Of a stretch of DNA of 64,000 nt, positions 44,351 to 53,096 are shown one piece after another. Numbering within the stretch: position 1 is the first letter of the stretch; each line of letters begins with the position of its first letter. The translations under genes and the position numbers were made by a program. Source of the stretch: Novosphingobium sp. TH158 (GTDB lineage Bacteria; Pseudomonadota; Alphaproteobacteria; Sphingomonadales; Sphingomonadaceae); assembly GCF_002855555.1 (NCBI RefSeq), contig NZ_PKRT01000001.1, positions 620,001 through 684,000 on the forward strand, in the 5' to 3' direction. The notes beneath the pieces are model-generated. The model saw nothing but the letters and a program-made list of their open reading frames with translations, did no database searches and was not told the origin of the DNA.

Positions 44351-46345
44351 TCAGCCCAGACGGGCCTTGATCTGCGGAACAATGGCCTCTGCCGTGAGGC
44401 CGAAATAGGAATAGAGCTGGTCAGCCGGGGCCGAAGCGCCGAACCGGTCGATACCGAAGCGCAGGCCGTCGATGCCGGTGTAGCGCTCCCAACCGGTGGT
44501 GACGCCAGCTTCGATGGAAACCTTGAGGACGTCTGCGGGCAGCAGGTCTGCACGATAGCCAAGGTCCTGAGCGTCGAACAGCTCGGTGCACGGCATCGAG
44601 ACAACGTCCGCGCCAATGCCGGCCGCTTCGAGTTCTGCGGCACAGGCAACGGCGATTTCCACTTCGGAGCCGGTTGCCACCAGCACGACCTTGCGTTCGG
44701 CCTGAGCCGCGCGCAGGCGGTATGCACCCTTGGCGCAGCGGTTTGCCGCGCCGGTCCAGCCGGCATCGCCTTCACCGCGCAGCTGCGGCAGGTTCTGGCG
44801 CGACAGTGCGAGGACCGAAGGCGTACCTTCCGCTTCAAGCGCCGCGGCCCAGCACTCGGCCGTTTCGATCACGTCTGCCGGACGGAATAGCAGAAGGTTC
44901 GGGATCAGGCGCATCGACATGATGTGCTCAACCGGCTGGTGGGTCGGGCCATCTTCGCCAAGGCCGATCGAATCGTGCGTCAGGACATAGACGACCTGCG
45001 CCCGCTGGATGGCCGACATGCGGATCGCGTTGCGGCAATAGTCCGAGAAGACAAGGAACGTGCCGCCATAGGGCACCACGCCGCCATGCAGCGCCATGCC
45101 GTTCATCGCGGCGGCCATGCCGAATTCGCGGATGCCGTAATGCACGTGGCGGCCGGCATAATCGTCGGCGCTGAAAGTGGTCGTCGCCTTGGTCTTGGTC
45201 AGGTTCGAACCGGTAAGGTCGGCCGAACCGCCGATCAGGTGCGGGATCCGCTCGGTCAGCGGGCCAAGCGCCATTTCCGAAGCCTTGCGCGTTGCCACCT
45301 TCTGCGGGGCGGCGACGAGGCCGGCGATATAGTCTTCCAGCGCCGGAGCGGCGAGACGGGCCGCGCCGGCAAGGCTGCTTTCGAAATCGGCGCGGGCCGG
45401 AGCCTGCGCCAGGCGCGCTTCCCATTCAGCGCGCGCCGCAGCGCCCTTGGCGCCAATCGCGCGCCAGTCAGCCAGGATATCGGCGGGCACTTCGAAGGGA
45501 GCAGAGGTCCAGCCCAGGTTTTCGCGGGTCGCGGCGATCTCGTCGGCGCCAAGCGGTGCACCGTGGATCGAATGGCCGCCCTGCTTGTTCGGAGCGCCCT
45601 TGCCGATGACCGTCTTGCAGGCGACCAGCGACGGGCGCGGATCGGCCTGCGCTTCGGCCAGCGCACGGGCGATATCGGCAAAGTCATGCCCGTCGCAGCG
45701 CGTCACATGCCAGCCGGTCGCTGAATAGCGGGCCAGGATGTCTTCGCTGGTCGAGAGCGAGGTATCACCGTCAATGGTGATGTTGTTATCGTCCCACAGG
45801 ACATTCAGGTGACCAAGCTTGAGCACACCGGCAAGGCCGATGGCTTCATGATTGACGCCTTCCATCAGGCAGCCGTCACCGGCGATGACCCAGGTCCTGT
45901 GATCCACGAGGTCGTTGCCGAAGCGGGCATTCAGGTGGCGTTCGGCCATCGCCATGCCAACCGCCATGGCAAGTCCCTGGCCCAGCGGACCGGTGGTGCA
46001 TTCGACCCCGGCCAGCTCGAAATTCTCGGGATGTCCGGCGCAGGGGCTGTGAAGCTGGCGGAAATTGCGGATGTCATCCATCGTCGGCGCGGCATAGCCG
46101 GACAGGTGGAGCAGCGCGTAGATGAGCATTGAACCATGCCCGGCCGACAGCACGAAGCGATCGCGGTCCGCCCATTCTGGTGCGGAAGGATCGAACTTCA
46201 GGAACTGGGAATAGAGCACCGTCGCGACATCGGCCATGCCCATGGGCATGCCGGGATGGCCGCTGTTTGCCGCCTGGACAGCGTCCATCGAGAGGGCACG
46301 GATGGCATTGGCCATGGGGCCCAGGCGAGATGGATCAAAAGTCAT
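44351..46345 (-). CDS. tkt: Transketolase
   Basis: A 664-aa TPP-dependent enzyme of the pentose phosphate pathway. The start of the protein ([25 protein letters not shown]), the TPP motif [18 protein letters not shown]...LNVLWDDNN, and the pyrimidine domain with [18 protein letters not shown] are intact. ATG 46345 was chosen because conserved sequence begins there; an upstream ATG adds 21 unlikely residues. First gene of the operon with gap and pgk; the promoter must lie in the 144-bp gap shared with the zapA-side genes. Confidence 0.97.
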   Translation of the reverse strand: MTFDPSRLGPMANAIRALSMDAVQAANSGHPGMPMGMADVATVLYSQFLKFDPSAPEWADRDRFVLSAGHGSMLIYALLHLSGYAAPTMDDIRNFRQLHSPCAGHPENFELAGVECTTGPLGQGLAMAVGMAMAERHLNARFGNDLVDHRTWVIAGDGCLMEGVNHEAIGLAGVLKLGHLNVLWDDNNITIDGDTSLSTSEDILARYSATGWHVTRCDGHDFADIARALAEAQADPRPSLVACKTVIGKGAPNKQGGHSIHGAPLGADEIAATRENLGWTSAPFEVPADILADWRAIGAKGAAARAEWEARLAQAPARADFESSLAGAARLAAPALEDYIAGLVAAPQKVATRKASEMALGPLTERIPHLIGGSADLTGSNLTKTKATTTFSADDYAGRHVHYGIREFGMAAAMNGMALHGGVVPYGGTFLVFSDYCRNAIRMSAIQRAQVVYVLTHDSIGLGEDGPTHQPVEHIMSMRLIPNLLLFRPADVIETAECWAAALEAEGTPSVLALSRQNLPQLRGEGDAGWTGAANRCAKGAYRLRAAQAERKVVLVATGSEVEIAVACAAELEAAGIGADVVSMPCTELFDAQDLGYRADLLPADVLKVSIEAGVTTGWERYTGIDGLRFGIDRFGASAPADQLYSYFGLTAEAIVPQIKARLG

Positions 46346-46489
46346 GTGCAGGCCTCCAGAGCGGATGCAAAGCCAGGGGCGATTCGGGATGCGGCCTCTT
46401 TGCTGCAACGCCGCGAATCGTCAAGTTAAGCGGCCCATTAAATCGCAAATCGTTACCGCGCTTCCTGTTCGGCGTTTTTTGGTCTAGCC

Positions 46490-46684
46490 ATGGCCCTCAT
46501 GACGGGGGATCGTATCCATCAGGCCCTGGCCCGGATAGAGGCTGCCGCCGCCCGGATAGAGGCGGCCGCGGCAAGGCGTGGCAATTCCGACGGCGATCTC
46601 GCTGAACGGCACGAAGCCCTGCGCGGTGTCGTCGCCCAATCGCTGCGCGAACTGAATTCGCTGATCGGGAGCGCCCGGCAATGA
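46490..46684 (+). CDS. Small coiled-coil protein upstream of zapA
   Basis: A 64-aa, highly helical protein. Residues 13-28 contain an exact heptad duplication (ARIEAAA twice), encoded by a 21-bp near-perfect tandem repeat (46529-46570). Its stop codon overlaps the zapA start (ATGA). Small coiled-coil proteins in this position occur in alphaproteobacteria; by analogy with ZapA/ZapB a role in the divisome is plausible. No sequence family was recognised. Confidence 0.65.
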   Translation: MALMTGDRIHQALARIEAAAARIEAAAARRGNSDGDLAERHEALRGVVAQSLRELNSLIGSARQ

Positions 46685-46995
46685 GCAACATCGACCTGTC
46701 GATCGGTGGCCGCAGCTTCAAGGTGGCCTGTGCTGCCGGTGAAGAGGAGCACGTTGCCAGCCTTGGCCGCATGATCGACGCCAAGGTTGCCTCGGTCCCA
46801 GGTGCCGCCGGGCAGAGCGAGGCGCGCATGCTCCTGTTTGCTTCGCTGATGCTGGCGGACGAAGTGCACGAGGCACAGAATCGCAGCGGCTCCGTTCCGG
46901 CACCGCAGGCCCCGGTTGCAGACCCCGCACTGGCGGAAAGGCTCGAGGCGCTGGCCGCAACGCTCGAAAAATGCGCCACCGCCCTTGAGGCCTGA
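46681..46995 (+). CDS. zapA: Cell division protein ZapA
   Basis: A 104-aa FtsZ-ring stabiliser. The N-terminal beta hairpin (NIDLSIGGRSFKVACAAGEEEHVASLGRMID) and the following helix (EARMLLFASLMLADEVHE) match ZapA; a variable Ala/Pro linker and a C-terminal coiled coil (LAERLEALAATLEKCATAL) allow tetramerisation. ATG overlaps the preceding stop by 4 nt. A 6S RNA candidate follows immediately, the classical zapA-ssrS order. Confidence 0.92.
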   Translation: MSNIDLSIGGRSFKVACAAGEEEHVASLGRMIDAKVASVPGAAGQSEARMLLFASLMLADEVHEAQNRSGSVPAPQAPVADPALAERLEALAATLEKCATALEA

Positions 46996-47044
46996 GCGCC
47001 CTGCGCCTAAATAGGCGGCGACGGGTACTGCCCGGTACGAACCG

Positions 47045-47195
47045 ACAGAATATCCCTGAGGCTATAAGCAATCCATGGGGGCTGTCCCTGCCCGGACCCT
47101 GGTCCGACGCATATGGTCCCCACCTGACGTTCGAGGCGTCAGAGGATTTCCCGGCAACGGCCCATGGTGGTCCCGTCACCCTCCCGCAGGAGCCG
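47045..47195 (+). ncRNA. ssrS: 6S RNA candidate (ssrS)
   Basis: The 203-bp gap between zapA and the 5-formyl-THF cyclo-ligase gene is where 6S RNA is encoded in proteobacteria. The sequence forms a long rod: closing stem CCTGAGG (47055-47061) with CCT-CCCG-CAGG (47180-47190), inner stem CCATGGG (47073-47079) with CCCATGG (47161-47167), and apical hairpin CTGACG/CGTCAG (47124-47129 / 47137-47142). 6S RNA mimics an open promoter and sequesters RNA polymerase-sigma70. Ends are approximate. Confidence 0.6.
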
Positions 47196-47198
47196 CAA

Positions 47199-47792
47199 TT
47201 GCTCGACAAGAAGACCCTGCGTGCAAGGCTGAAGCAGGAACGCCGTGAATTCGTCGCCGCGATCCCTGACTGGCAGCGCGGCCTGCTTTTCCGGCGACCG
47301 CCCTCTCCCCTTGTTGAGATGATACCCGATGGGGCCGTCATCTCGGTCTACTACGAACAGCCTGCGGAGGCACCGGCGAGCCACTATGCACGCTGGTTCT
47401 TCGAGCGGGGCCACCGTATCGCCCTTCCCTGGTTTGCCGATCGTGCTTCGCCCATGCAGTTCCGCGAATGGACAAACCCGTTCGAGGATGGCCTTCGGCT
47501 GGAAGCCGACCCATTCGACAAGGGCGGATTGAACTCGCTCCAACCGCGGGCAGATGCGGCCATGCTGGTCCCAGATGTGATGTTCTGCCCGCTCGTCGGT
47601 TTTTCGGCGGAAGGCGGCCGAATCGGCATGGGCGGCGGCCATTACGACCGCTGGCTTGGCGCAGACCGCCCCGCCCTTGCGATCGGGCTCGGCTGGGACT
47701 GCCAGCTTGTCGAGGAACTCCCGCTTGAACCGCACGACGCGCCGCTCGATGCGGTGGTCACTCCGACCCGTCTGTACTGGAAAGAATCCTGA
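47199..47792 (+). CDS. fau: 5-formyltetrahydrofolate cyclo-ligase
   Basis: A 197-aa enzyme that recycles 5-formyl-THF to 5,10-methenyl-THF using ATP. KKTLRARLKQERREF at the N-terminus and the ATP/folate loop LVGFSAEGGRIGMGGGHYDRWL are the family signatures. Start is a TTG at 47199 with AGGAG 6 nt upstream (47188-47192). It directly follows the 6S RNA candidate, the typical ygfA position, and may be co-transcribed with it. Its stop shares one base with the start of the DUF2842 gene. Confidence 0.93.
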   Translation: MLDKKTLRARLKQERREFVAAIPDWQRGLLFRRPPSPLVEMIPDGAVISVYYEQPAEAPASHYARWFFERGHRIALPWFADRASPMQFREWTNPFEDGLRLEADPFDKGGLNSLQPRADAAMLVPDVMFCPLVGFSAEGGRIGMGGGHYDRWLGADRPALAIGLGWDCQLVEELPLEPHDAPLDAVVTPTRLYWKES

Positions 47793-48010
47793 TGCGCACT
47801 GAACCCACCTGGCGAATCCCTGTCGGCGTGATCGGCCTGCTGCTGGCGCTTGCCGTCTATGCCTTGGTCATCGCGCGCTATGTGCCGGAACTGATAGGTG
47901 GCTGGCCCGCCCTCGCGCAAACACCGATCTATATCGTGCTGGGCATTGCCTGGCTGCTGCCGCTCAGGCGCTTCCTGATCTGGATGGAAACCGGCCGCTG
48001 GCGCGGCTGA
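47792..48010 (+). CDS. DUF2842 family small membrane protein
   Basis: A 72-aa protein with two membrane helices (VGVIGLLLALAVYALVIARYV and PIYIVLGIAWLLPL) and a conserved C-terminus RRFLIWMETGRW. This matches DUF2842, restricted to alphaproteobacteria. The ATG overlaps the preceding TGA (TGATG), so it is translationally coupled to the cyclo-ligase. Function unknown. Confidence 0.85.
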   Translation: MRTEPTWRIPVGVIGLLLALAVYALVIARYVPELIGGWPALAQTPIYIVLGIAWLLPLRRFLIWMETGRWRG

Positions 48011-48045
48011 CAGGTTCAAACGACAATTTCAGGAAAATCCCCAAG

Positions 48046-48122
48046 TGGCGCGAGTGACGGGGCTCGAACCCGCGACCTTCGGCGTGACAGGCCGACACTC
48101 TAACCAACTGAGCTACACCCGC
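48046..48122 (-). tRNA. tRNA-Asp (anticodon GTC)
   Basis: 77-nt cloverleaf with encoded CCA. Acceptor arms GCGGGTG/CACTCGC (one G-U), D-arm TAGCTCAGTTGGTTAGAG, anticodon arm TCGGC-CTGTCAC-GCCGA with anticodon GTC, T-loop GGGTTCGAGCCCC, discriminator G. Located 35 bp after the DUF2842 gene, on the opposite strand. Confidence 0.96.
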
Positions 48123-48287
48123 GCAGCCACTTGGGAGCCGCGCCACTAGGGCAGGCCACCGGGCCTGTCAACAGCTTTGCAGCCCATTCGAGCGGAAAGA
48201 TTGTCGGGCAGTTATCCCTTAGCGTCGTTAACCATTTTTTGGGGCGGATTTGCGACAAGTCTGAGCGCAAGCGGGGGCTGATCTCAG

Positions 48288-48719
48288 ATGAATTCGCGCA
48301 ACTTCACCAAGGCATTTTCGCTGGTTTTCGCGCTGGCATTCGGCAGCGAATCCTTGGCTGCAAGCATATCGCTCGACAGCAGCGTGTTCGTGGAACGCAG
48401 CAAGGCGCAATCGCGCGTGCTCGAACCGGCGAGCGAACTGTCCCGTGGCGACCGTGTGGTTACTGTCCTGACATGGAAGCGGCAGGCACCCGGAGGGCAG
48501 TTCGTCGTTTCGAACCCCCTGCCCCGCAGCCTCTACTACCAGGGCAGCGCCAGCGATTCGGAAGAAGTATCCATCGATGGTGGCCGAAACTGGGGGAAGC
48601 TGGGCAGCCTGCGCCTGGGCGAGCGGCTGGCAACCGCCGAAGATGTGACGCACGTGCGCTGGAAGATCGAATCGCCGCGCACCAGCGGGCGGATCGCCTA
48701 CAGCGCCATCGTCCGCTGA
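48288..48719 (+). CDS. Exported protein of unknown function
   Basis: A 143-aa protein with a signal peptide (MNSRNFTKAFSLVFALAFGSESLAA). The mature part is a strand-rich domain with GDRVVTVLTWKRQAPGGQFVVSNPLPRSLYY in parts, resembling the conserved-repeat (DUF11-like) beta domains of sphingomonad exported proteins. The C-terminal HVRWKIESPRTSGRIAYSAIV fits the same pattern. It ends 1 bp from the stop codon of the convergent gene. A surface or structural role is a guess. Confidence 0.6.
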   Translation: MNSRNFTKAFSLVFALAFGSESLAASISLDSSVFVERSKAQSRVLEPASELSRGDRVVTVLTWKRQAPGGQFVVSNPLPRSLYYQGSASDSEEVSIDGGRNWGKLGSLRLGERLATAEDVTHVRWKIESPRTSGRIAYSAIVR

Positions 48720-48720
48720 A

Positions 48721-49311
48721 TCAGCACTCGTCGTATTTCCAGTAAAGCTTCTTGCCCTCGGCAAGCTCGGCAACCGCCTGCGCAATTCGCTTGTCGCGCG
48801 TTTCCGGCCGCTTGGCCTCTGTGATCCACTCGATATAGTCGCGGCGATGCGAAGGCGCGAAGCCCGCAAGGGCCGCCTCCGCGGCAGGACAGGCTGCGAG
48901 GGCCCGGGCAAAGTCCTCGGGCATCGGAAGCTCAGGCCTGGGTGCACGCTTAGGCCTTGGTGCAGCGTCCCCCGCGCGAATCGATTCCGCCTTCGCCTGC
49001 AGCAAAGCCACAAGCGAATCGTCGCTCGGCATCCCCTCCCGACAGGTGATCCTGCCGAAGTTTCCCATGCCATCGCCCATCATCCCGCGGCGCTCGCCCG
49101 ATCCTTCGACGATCAGCGAAGCGTGGGCCTTGTGCGCGGCCATGCCGGCAAGGATCTTTCCCTCAAGCGTGAAATGCGGCACGCCCCACTTGATCGTCTC
49201 CGACGCATCGGGAACGGTCGCACCGACCAGCGCACGAAAGTGATTGAGGATCGGGACCGCAAAGCCTGCCGACTTGTCGATATAGGCATCGACGCGCGGA
49301 TCGCCCTGCAT
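48721..49311 (-). CDS. YdeI/OmpD-associated family protein
   Basis: A 196-aa protein with an N-terminal DUF1801-like domain (FAVPILNHFRALVGATVPDASETIKWGVPHFTLEGKIL in parts) and a C-terminal OmpD-associated/bacteriocin-protection helical region (MPEDFARALAACPAAEAALAGFAPSHRRDYIEWITEAKRPETR in parts). The combination is the usual YdeI layout. In Salmonella YdeI contributes to resistance against polymyxin and other cationic peptides; role here unknown. It starts 10 bp downstream of the E2 stop codon, so may be part of the bkd operon. Confidence 0.85.
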   Translation of the reverse strand: MQGDPRVDAYIDKSAGFAVPILNHFRALVGATVPDASETIKWGVPHFTLEGKILAGMAAHKAHASLIVEGSGERRGMMGDGMGNFGRITCREGMPSDDSLVALLQAKAESIRAGDAAPRPKRAPRPELPMPEDFARALAACPAAEAALAGFAPSHRRDYIEWITEAKRPETRDKRIAQAVAELAEGKKLYWKYDEC

Positions 49312-49321
49312 TGCCCTTCTC

Positions 49322-50644
49322 CTAATTCGCCAGCAGCAGCACCGGCGTTTCGATCAGCTTCTTGATCGCCTGGACAAAACTCGCCGCATCCCACCCATCG
49401 ACCACGCGATGGTCGCACGAGATCGAGATGTTCATGATCTTGCGCTTCTCGATGCGTTCACCGCCCATGCCGTCAGGTACGAACATCGGCCGTTCGACAA
49501 TGCGGTTGGGACCGAGGATCGCGACTTCGGGCCGGTTGATGACGGGGGTGTGCGCCACCCCGCCCAGGGGACCAAGCGAGGTTATCGTCAGGGTAGAGCC
49601 GGAGAGTTCCTCGCTCTTGGCCGTGCCGGTGCGCGCCGCTTCGGCAAGGCGGACGATCTCCTGCGCCAGTTGCCACAAGTTGCGGTCCTGCGCGTTGCGG
49701 ATCACCGGCACCATCAGGCCGGACGGCGTCTGTGCTGCCATGCCGAGGTGGACGGCAGCGTAACGCGTCACGACACCGGCTTCGTCATCGAAGCGCGCAT
49801 TGATCATCGGGAAATCGGGCAGAGCCTTGCACACGGCCGTTATCAGCAGCGGCAGCATGGTCAGCTTGGGCTTGTCGCCGCGATTGGCGTTCAACTGCCC
49901 GCGCATTTCCTCAAGCGCGGTAACGTCGCATTCTTCTACATAGGAAAAGTGCGGAATGTTGCGCTTGGATGCTGCCATGTTGTCGGCAATCCGGCGGCGC
50001 AGGCCGATGACGCGAACCTCCTGGTCCTGCCCATGCAGGCCCGGGGCGCGGTAACCGCCCGGTCCGCTGTAGGCGAGGAACGCGTCCAGATCGGCATGAC
50101 GGACGCGATTGCCTTCCGCCGGACGGACATCTGCCAGGTCAATGCCCAGTTCGGCAGCGCGTGCCCGCACGGCCGGGCTCGCCAGTGCGCGCGAATGGCC
50201 CCTCGCTGCCGGCGCGCGGGCTGGTGCTGGCGCGGCTGGCGGGTGCGGAGGAGGCGTCGGCGTTGGCGTGGGCGCGGCTGCGGCGACCTCGGGCTTCACT
50301 TCCGGCTCGGGCGCAGGGGCCGGAGCGGGCGGCTCGGGCGTTTCCACCGCAATGCGCTCGGCAGCGGCGGGGGTTGCGGGCACTTCCTCGGCCTGCCCCT
50401 CGCCCTCGACTTCGAGCACGACCAGCGGCGCACCGATGGCGACGATATCGCCGACGTCACCGGCCACCTCGACCACGGTGCCGGCAACGGGGCTTTCCAT
50501 CTCGACCGTCGCCTTGTCGGTCATCATGTCGGCAAGGCGGCCGTCTTCCTCGACCCGGTCACCGACCTTGACGTGCCAGGCGACAATCTCTGCCTCGGCT
50601 ATGCCCTCGCCAATATCCGGCAGGCGGAACGTGTACTTGCCCAT
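49322..50644 (-). CDS. bkdB: Branched-chain 2-oxoacid dehydrogenase E2 (dihydrolipoamide acyltransferase)
   Basis: A 440-aa E2 protein. Lipoyl domain with Lys44 in MTDKATVEM, long Pro/Ala linker (residues ~90-145), peripheral-subunit-binding domain (SPAVRARAAELGIDLADVRP), and catalytic domain ending in SCDHRVVDGWDAASF, with the His/Asp catalytic motif. It accepts acyl groups from the E1 complex encoded upstream and produces isobutyryl-, isovaleryl- or 2-methylbutyryl-CoA. The stop of E1beta and start of E2 overlap by one base. E3 is not encoded in the window, so it must be shared or elsewhere. Confidence 0.93.
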   Translation of the reverse strand: MGKYTFRLPDIGEGIAEAEIVAWHVKVGDRVEEDGRLADMMTDKATVEMESPVAGTVVEVAGDVGDIVAIGAPLVVLEVEGEGQAEEVPATPAAAERIAVETPEPPAPAPAPEPEVKPEVAAAAPTPTPTPPPHPPAAPAPARAPAARGHSRALASPAVRARAAELGIDLADVRPAEGNRVRHADLDAFLAYSGPGGYRAPGLHGQDQEVRVIGLRRRIADNMAASKRNIPHFSYVEECDVTALEEMRGQLNANRGDKPKLTMLPLLITAVCKALPDFPMINARFDDEAGVVTRYAAVHLGMAAQTPSGLMVPVIRNAQDRNLWQLAQEIVRLAEAARTGTAKSEELSGSTLTITSLGPLGGVAHTPVINRPEVAILGPNRIVERPMFVPDGMGGERIEKRKIMNISISCDHRVVDGWDAASFVQAIKKLIETPVLLLAN

Positions 50645-51702
50645 CAGTCAGCCCCTAGAAGACGGTCGATCGCTTCGCCGATCCGCACCGGTCCGGGGAA
50701 GTATGCCCACTCCAGGCTGTGCGGATAGGGGGTATCGAACCCGGTCACGCGCTCGATCGGCGCTTCGAGATGATAGAAGCAGCGTTCCTGGACGAGCGCG
50801 ACCAGTTCCGCCCCGAAACCGGAAGTGCGGGTGGCTTCATGCACCACCATCACTCTGCCGGTTTTTTCCACAGACTTCTCAACAGTCTCTATGTCGATTG
50901 GCACAAGCGTTCTGAGGTCGATGATCTCGGCGTCAACGCCCTTATCCGCACAAACCGCAGCGGCAACGTGGACCATCGTGCCATAGGCCAGCACGGTCAT
51001 CGCTTCCCCTTCCCGCACGACGCGAGCCTTGCCGAGCGGTATCGAGTAATAGCCCTCGGGCACTGCGCTGTCGGGATGCTGGCTCCAGGGCTTTGCCGGC
51101 TTGTCGTAATAGCCGTCGAAGGGGCCGTTGTAGATTCGCTTGGGCTCGAAGAAGATCACGGGATCATTGTCTTCGATCGCGGCGATGAGCAGGCCCTTTG
51201 CATCGTGCGGCGTGCTCGGGATCACCACTTTCAGGCCGGCGACGTGGGTGAACAGCGCTTCCGGGCTCTGGCTGTGCGTCTGGCCGCCGAAGATGCCGCC
51301 GCCAAAGGGCGAGCGCACGGTGATCGGGGCGATGAATTCGTTTGCCGAACGGTAACGCAACCGCGCCGCCTCTGACACCAGCTGGTCGTAACCGGGATAG
51401 ATGTAATCGGCGAACTGGATTTCCGGCACGGGCCGCAAACCGTATGCCGCCATGCCGACAGCGGCGCCGATGATGCCGCATTCGTTGATCGGCGTATCGA
51501 ACACGCGGTTCTTGCCGTATTTCTTCTGCAGGCCGGCGGTGGCGCGAAACACGCCGCCGAAATAGCCGACATCCTCTCCCATGATCACCACATCGGGATC
51601 GCGGCCCATCATGATGTCGAGGGCGTCGTTGATCGCCTCGATCATGTTCATCCGCCGCGAAGGCGCATTGGCGAGCGAAAGCGGGGCTTCCTCCAGCGTC
51701 AC
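50644..51702 (-). CDS. bkdA2: Branched-chain 2-oxoacid dehydrogenase E1 beta subunit
   Basis: A 352-aa transketolase-like beta subunit: MIEAINDALDIMMGRDPDVVIMGEDVGYFGGVFRATAGL in parts, NECGIIGAAVGMAAYGLRPVPEIQFADYIYPGYDQLVSEAARLRYRS in parts and C-terminal ERVTGFDTPYPHSLE. The start is a GTG at 51702, which overlaps the E1alpha stop (GTGA). With E1alpha it decarboxylates branched-chain 2-oxoacids using TPP. The gene order alpha-beta-E2 is typical of the bkd operon. Confidence 0.93.
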   Translation of the reverse strand: MTLEEAPLSLANAPSRRMNMIEAINDALDIMMGRDPDVVIMGEDVGYFGGVFRATAGLQKKYGKNRVFDTPINECGIIGAAVGMAAYGLRPVPEIQFADYIYPGYDQLVSEAARLRYRSANEFIAPITVRSPFGGGIFGGQTHSQSPEALFTHVAGLKVVIPSTPHDAKGLLIAAIEDNDPVIFFEPKRIYNGPFDGYYDKPAKPWSQHPDSAVPEGYYSIPLGKARVVREGEAMTVLAYGTMVHVAAAVCADKGVDAEIIDLRTLVPIDIETVEKSVEKTGRVMVVHEATRTSGFGAELVALVQERCFYHLEAPIERVTGFDTPYPHSLEWAYFPGPVRIGEAIDRLLGAD

Positions 51703-53003
51703 TGCTCATACTCCTTCCAGGTGGGCCACTTGATCCGGCGCTCGCGGATGGCCTGTTCGGCCTGCTCCTCGAGGTGCCAGGGCAATTCCTCGTAAACGTC
51801 CTCGAACATGGTGTGGAACGGGTGATGCAGGCCGTGGCCGAGCACGCCGTTCTTCTCAGCCTCCTTGGTCGCCGCCTTGACCTGTTCCGCCAGTTCGCGG
51901 TCCATCGTCTCGTGCTGCTCTTCCGACCATTCGCCGATGGCGATCAGGTGCTTTTTGAGGCGGGTGATCGGATCGCCAAGCGGCCAGGCCTCGGCCTCGC
52001 GGGCGGATCGGTACTGGCTGGGATCGTCAGAGGTGGAATGGCCCTCGGCACGATAGGTGAAATGCTCGATCAGCGTCGGGCCATGGTTGGAACGCGCCCG
52101 GTTCGCCGCCCATTGCATCGCGGCATAGACCGCCAGCGCATCGTTTCCGTCGACCCGCAGGCCCGCCATGCCATAGCCGATTGCCCGCGCGGCAAAGGTG
52201 GTGCGCTCTGCCCCGGCAAAGCCGGAAAAGCTGGATATCGCCCACTGGTTGTTGACGATATTGAGCACCACGGGAGCGTTGTAGACCGTCGCGAAGGTCA
52301 TCGCCGCGTGGAAATCGCCCTCGGCGCTCGATCCGTCACCGATGAAGCTGGTGGCAATCCGACTGTCGCCCTTGCTGGCGCTGGCGAGCGCCCAGCCCAC
52401 CGCCTGCGGGAACTGCGTGGCGAGATTGCCGGAGATGGTGAAGAACGAATAGTCGCGGGCCGAATACATGATCGGCAGCTGCCGGCCTTTCAGGTGATCG
52501 GCGCGGTTGGAATAGATCTGGTTGATCATCTCCACCATCGGGTATCCCCGGGCAAGCAGGATGCCCTGCTGGCGGTATGACGGGAACACCATGTCATCCG
52601 AAGCAAGCGCAAAGGCCGAGGCAACGCTCGTCGCCTCTTCGCCGGTGCACTTCATGTAGAAGCTGGTCTTGCCCTGCCGCTGCCCGCGATACATCCGGTC
52701 ATCGAACGCGCGGGTCAGGGCCATGACGCGCAGCATCTCCCGCAGGGTCTCGCCATCGAGGCGGGGATTCCAGGGGCCGGTCGCCTGATGCTCGTCATCA
52801 AGCACGCGGACCAGGTCGTAGCACAGCGGACTGGTATCGACGGCAGCGCAGCTTTCGTCGGGGCGCGGCTGCGCGCCTGCCGGGGGAACTTGCACGTGCA
52901 CGAAATCGACGGGATCGCCCGGCCTGAACTTGGGCTCGGGAACGTAGAATTCGAGCGGCGGCCGGTTTCCGCCTCGCGCCAGACTTTTCCTGCCTTTCGC
53001 CAT
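51699..53003 (-). CDS. bkdA1: Branched-chain 2-oxoacid dehydrogenase E1 alpha subunit
   Basis: A 434-aa TPP-dependent subunit. The TPP motif begins with GDGSSAEGDFHAAM and ends in NIVNNQWAIS; the phosphorylation-loop region HSTSDDPSQYR matches the branched-chain rather than the pyruvate enzyme, and YMKCTGEEATSVASAFAL is typical of BCKDH. An in-frame ATG at 53042 adds 13 residues with no homology; 53003 is preferred. A 93-bp gap with the AT-rich segment ATATTATTTCAA separates it from thyA, and may hold its promoter. Confidence 0.93.
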   Translation of the reverse strand: MAKGRKSLARGGNRPPLEFYVPEPKFRPGDPVDFVHVQVPPAGAQPRPDESCAAVDTSPLCYDLVRVLDDEHQATGPWNPRLDGETLREMLRVMALTRAFDDRMYRGQRQGKTSFYMKCTGEEATSVASAFALASDDMVFPSYRQQGILLARGYPMVEMINQIYSNRADHLKGRQLPIMYSARDYSFFTISGNLATQFPQAVGWALASASKGDSRIATSFIGDGSSAEGDFHAAMTFATVYNAPVVLNIVNNQWAISSFSGFAGAERTTFAARAIGYGMAGLRVDGNDALAVYAAMQWAANRARSNHGPTLIEHFTYRAEGHSTSDDPSQYRSAREAEAWPLGDPITRLKKHLIAIGEWSEEQHETMDRELAEQVKAATKEAEKNGVLGHGLHHPFHTMFEDVYEELPWHLEEQAEQAIRERRIKWPTWKEYEQ

Positions 53004-53096
53004 GGTCCCAGCTCTCCCGCCGCCCCTTGTGCGGCGCAGCAAAGTTTTACATTGGAGACATATTATTTCAACCCGGTTTCAACGTCAACCAAATGA

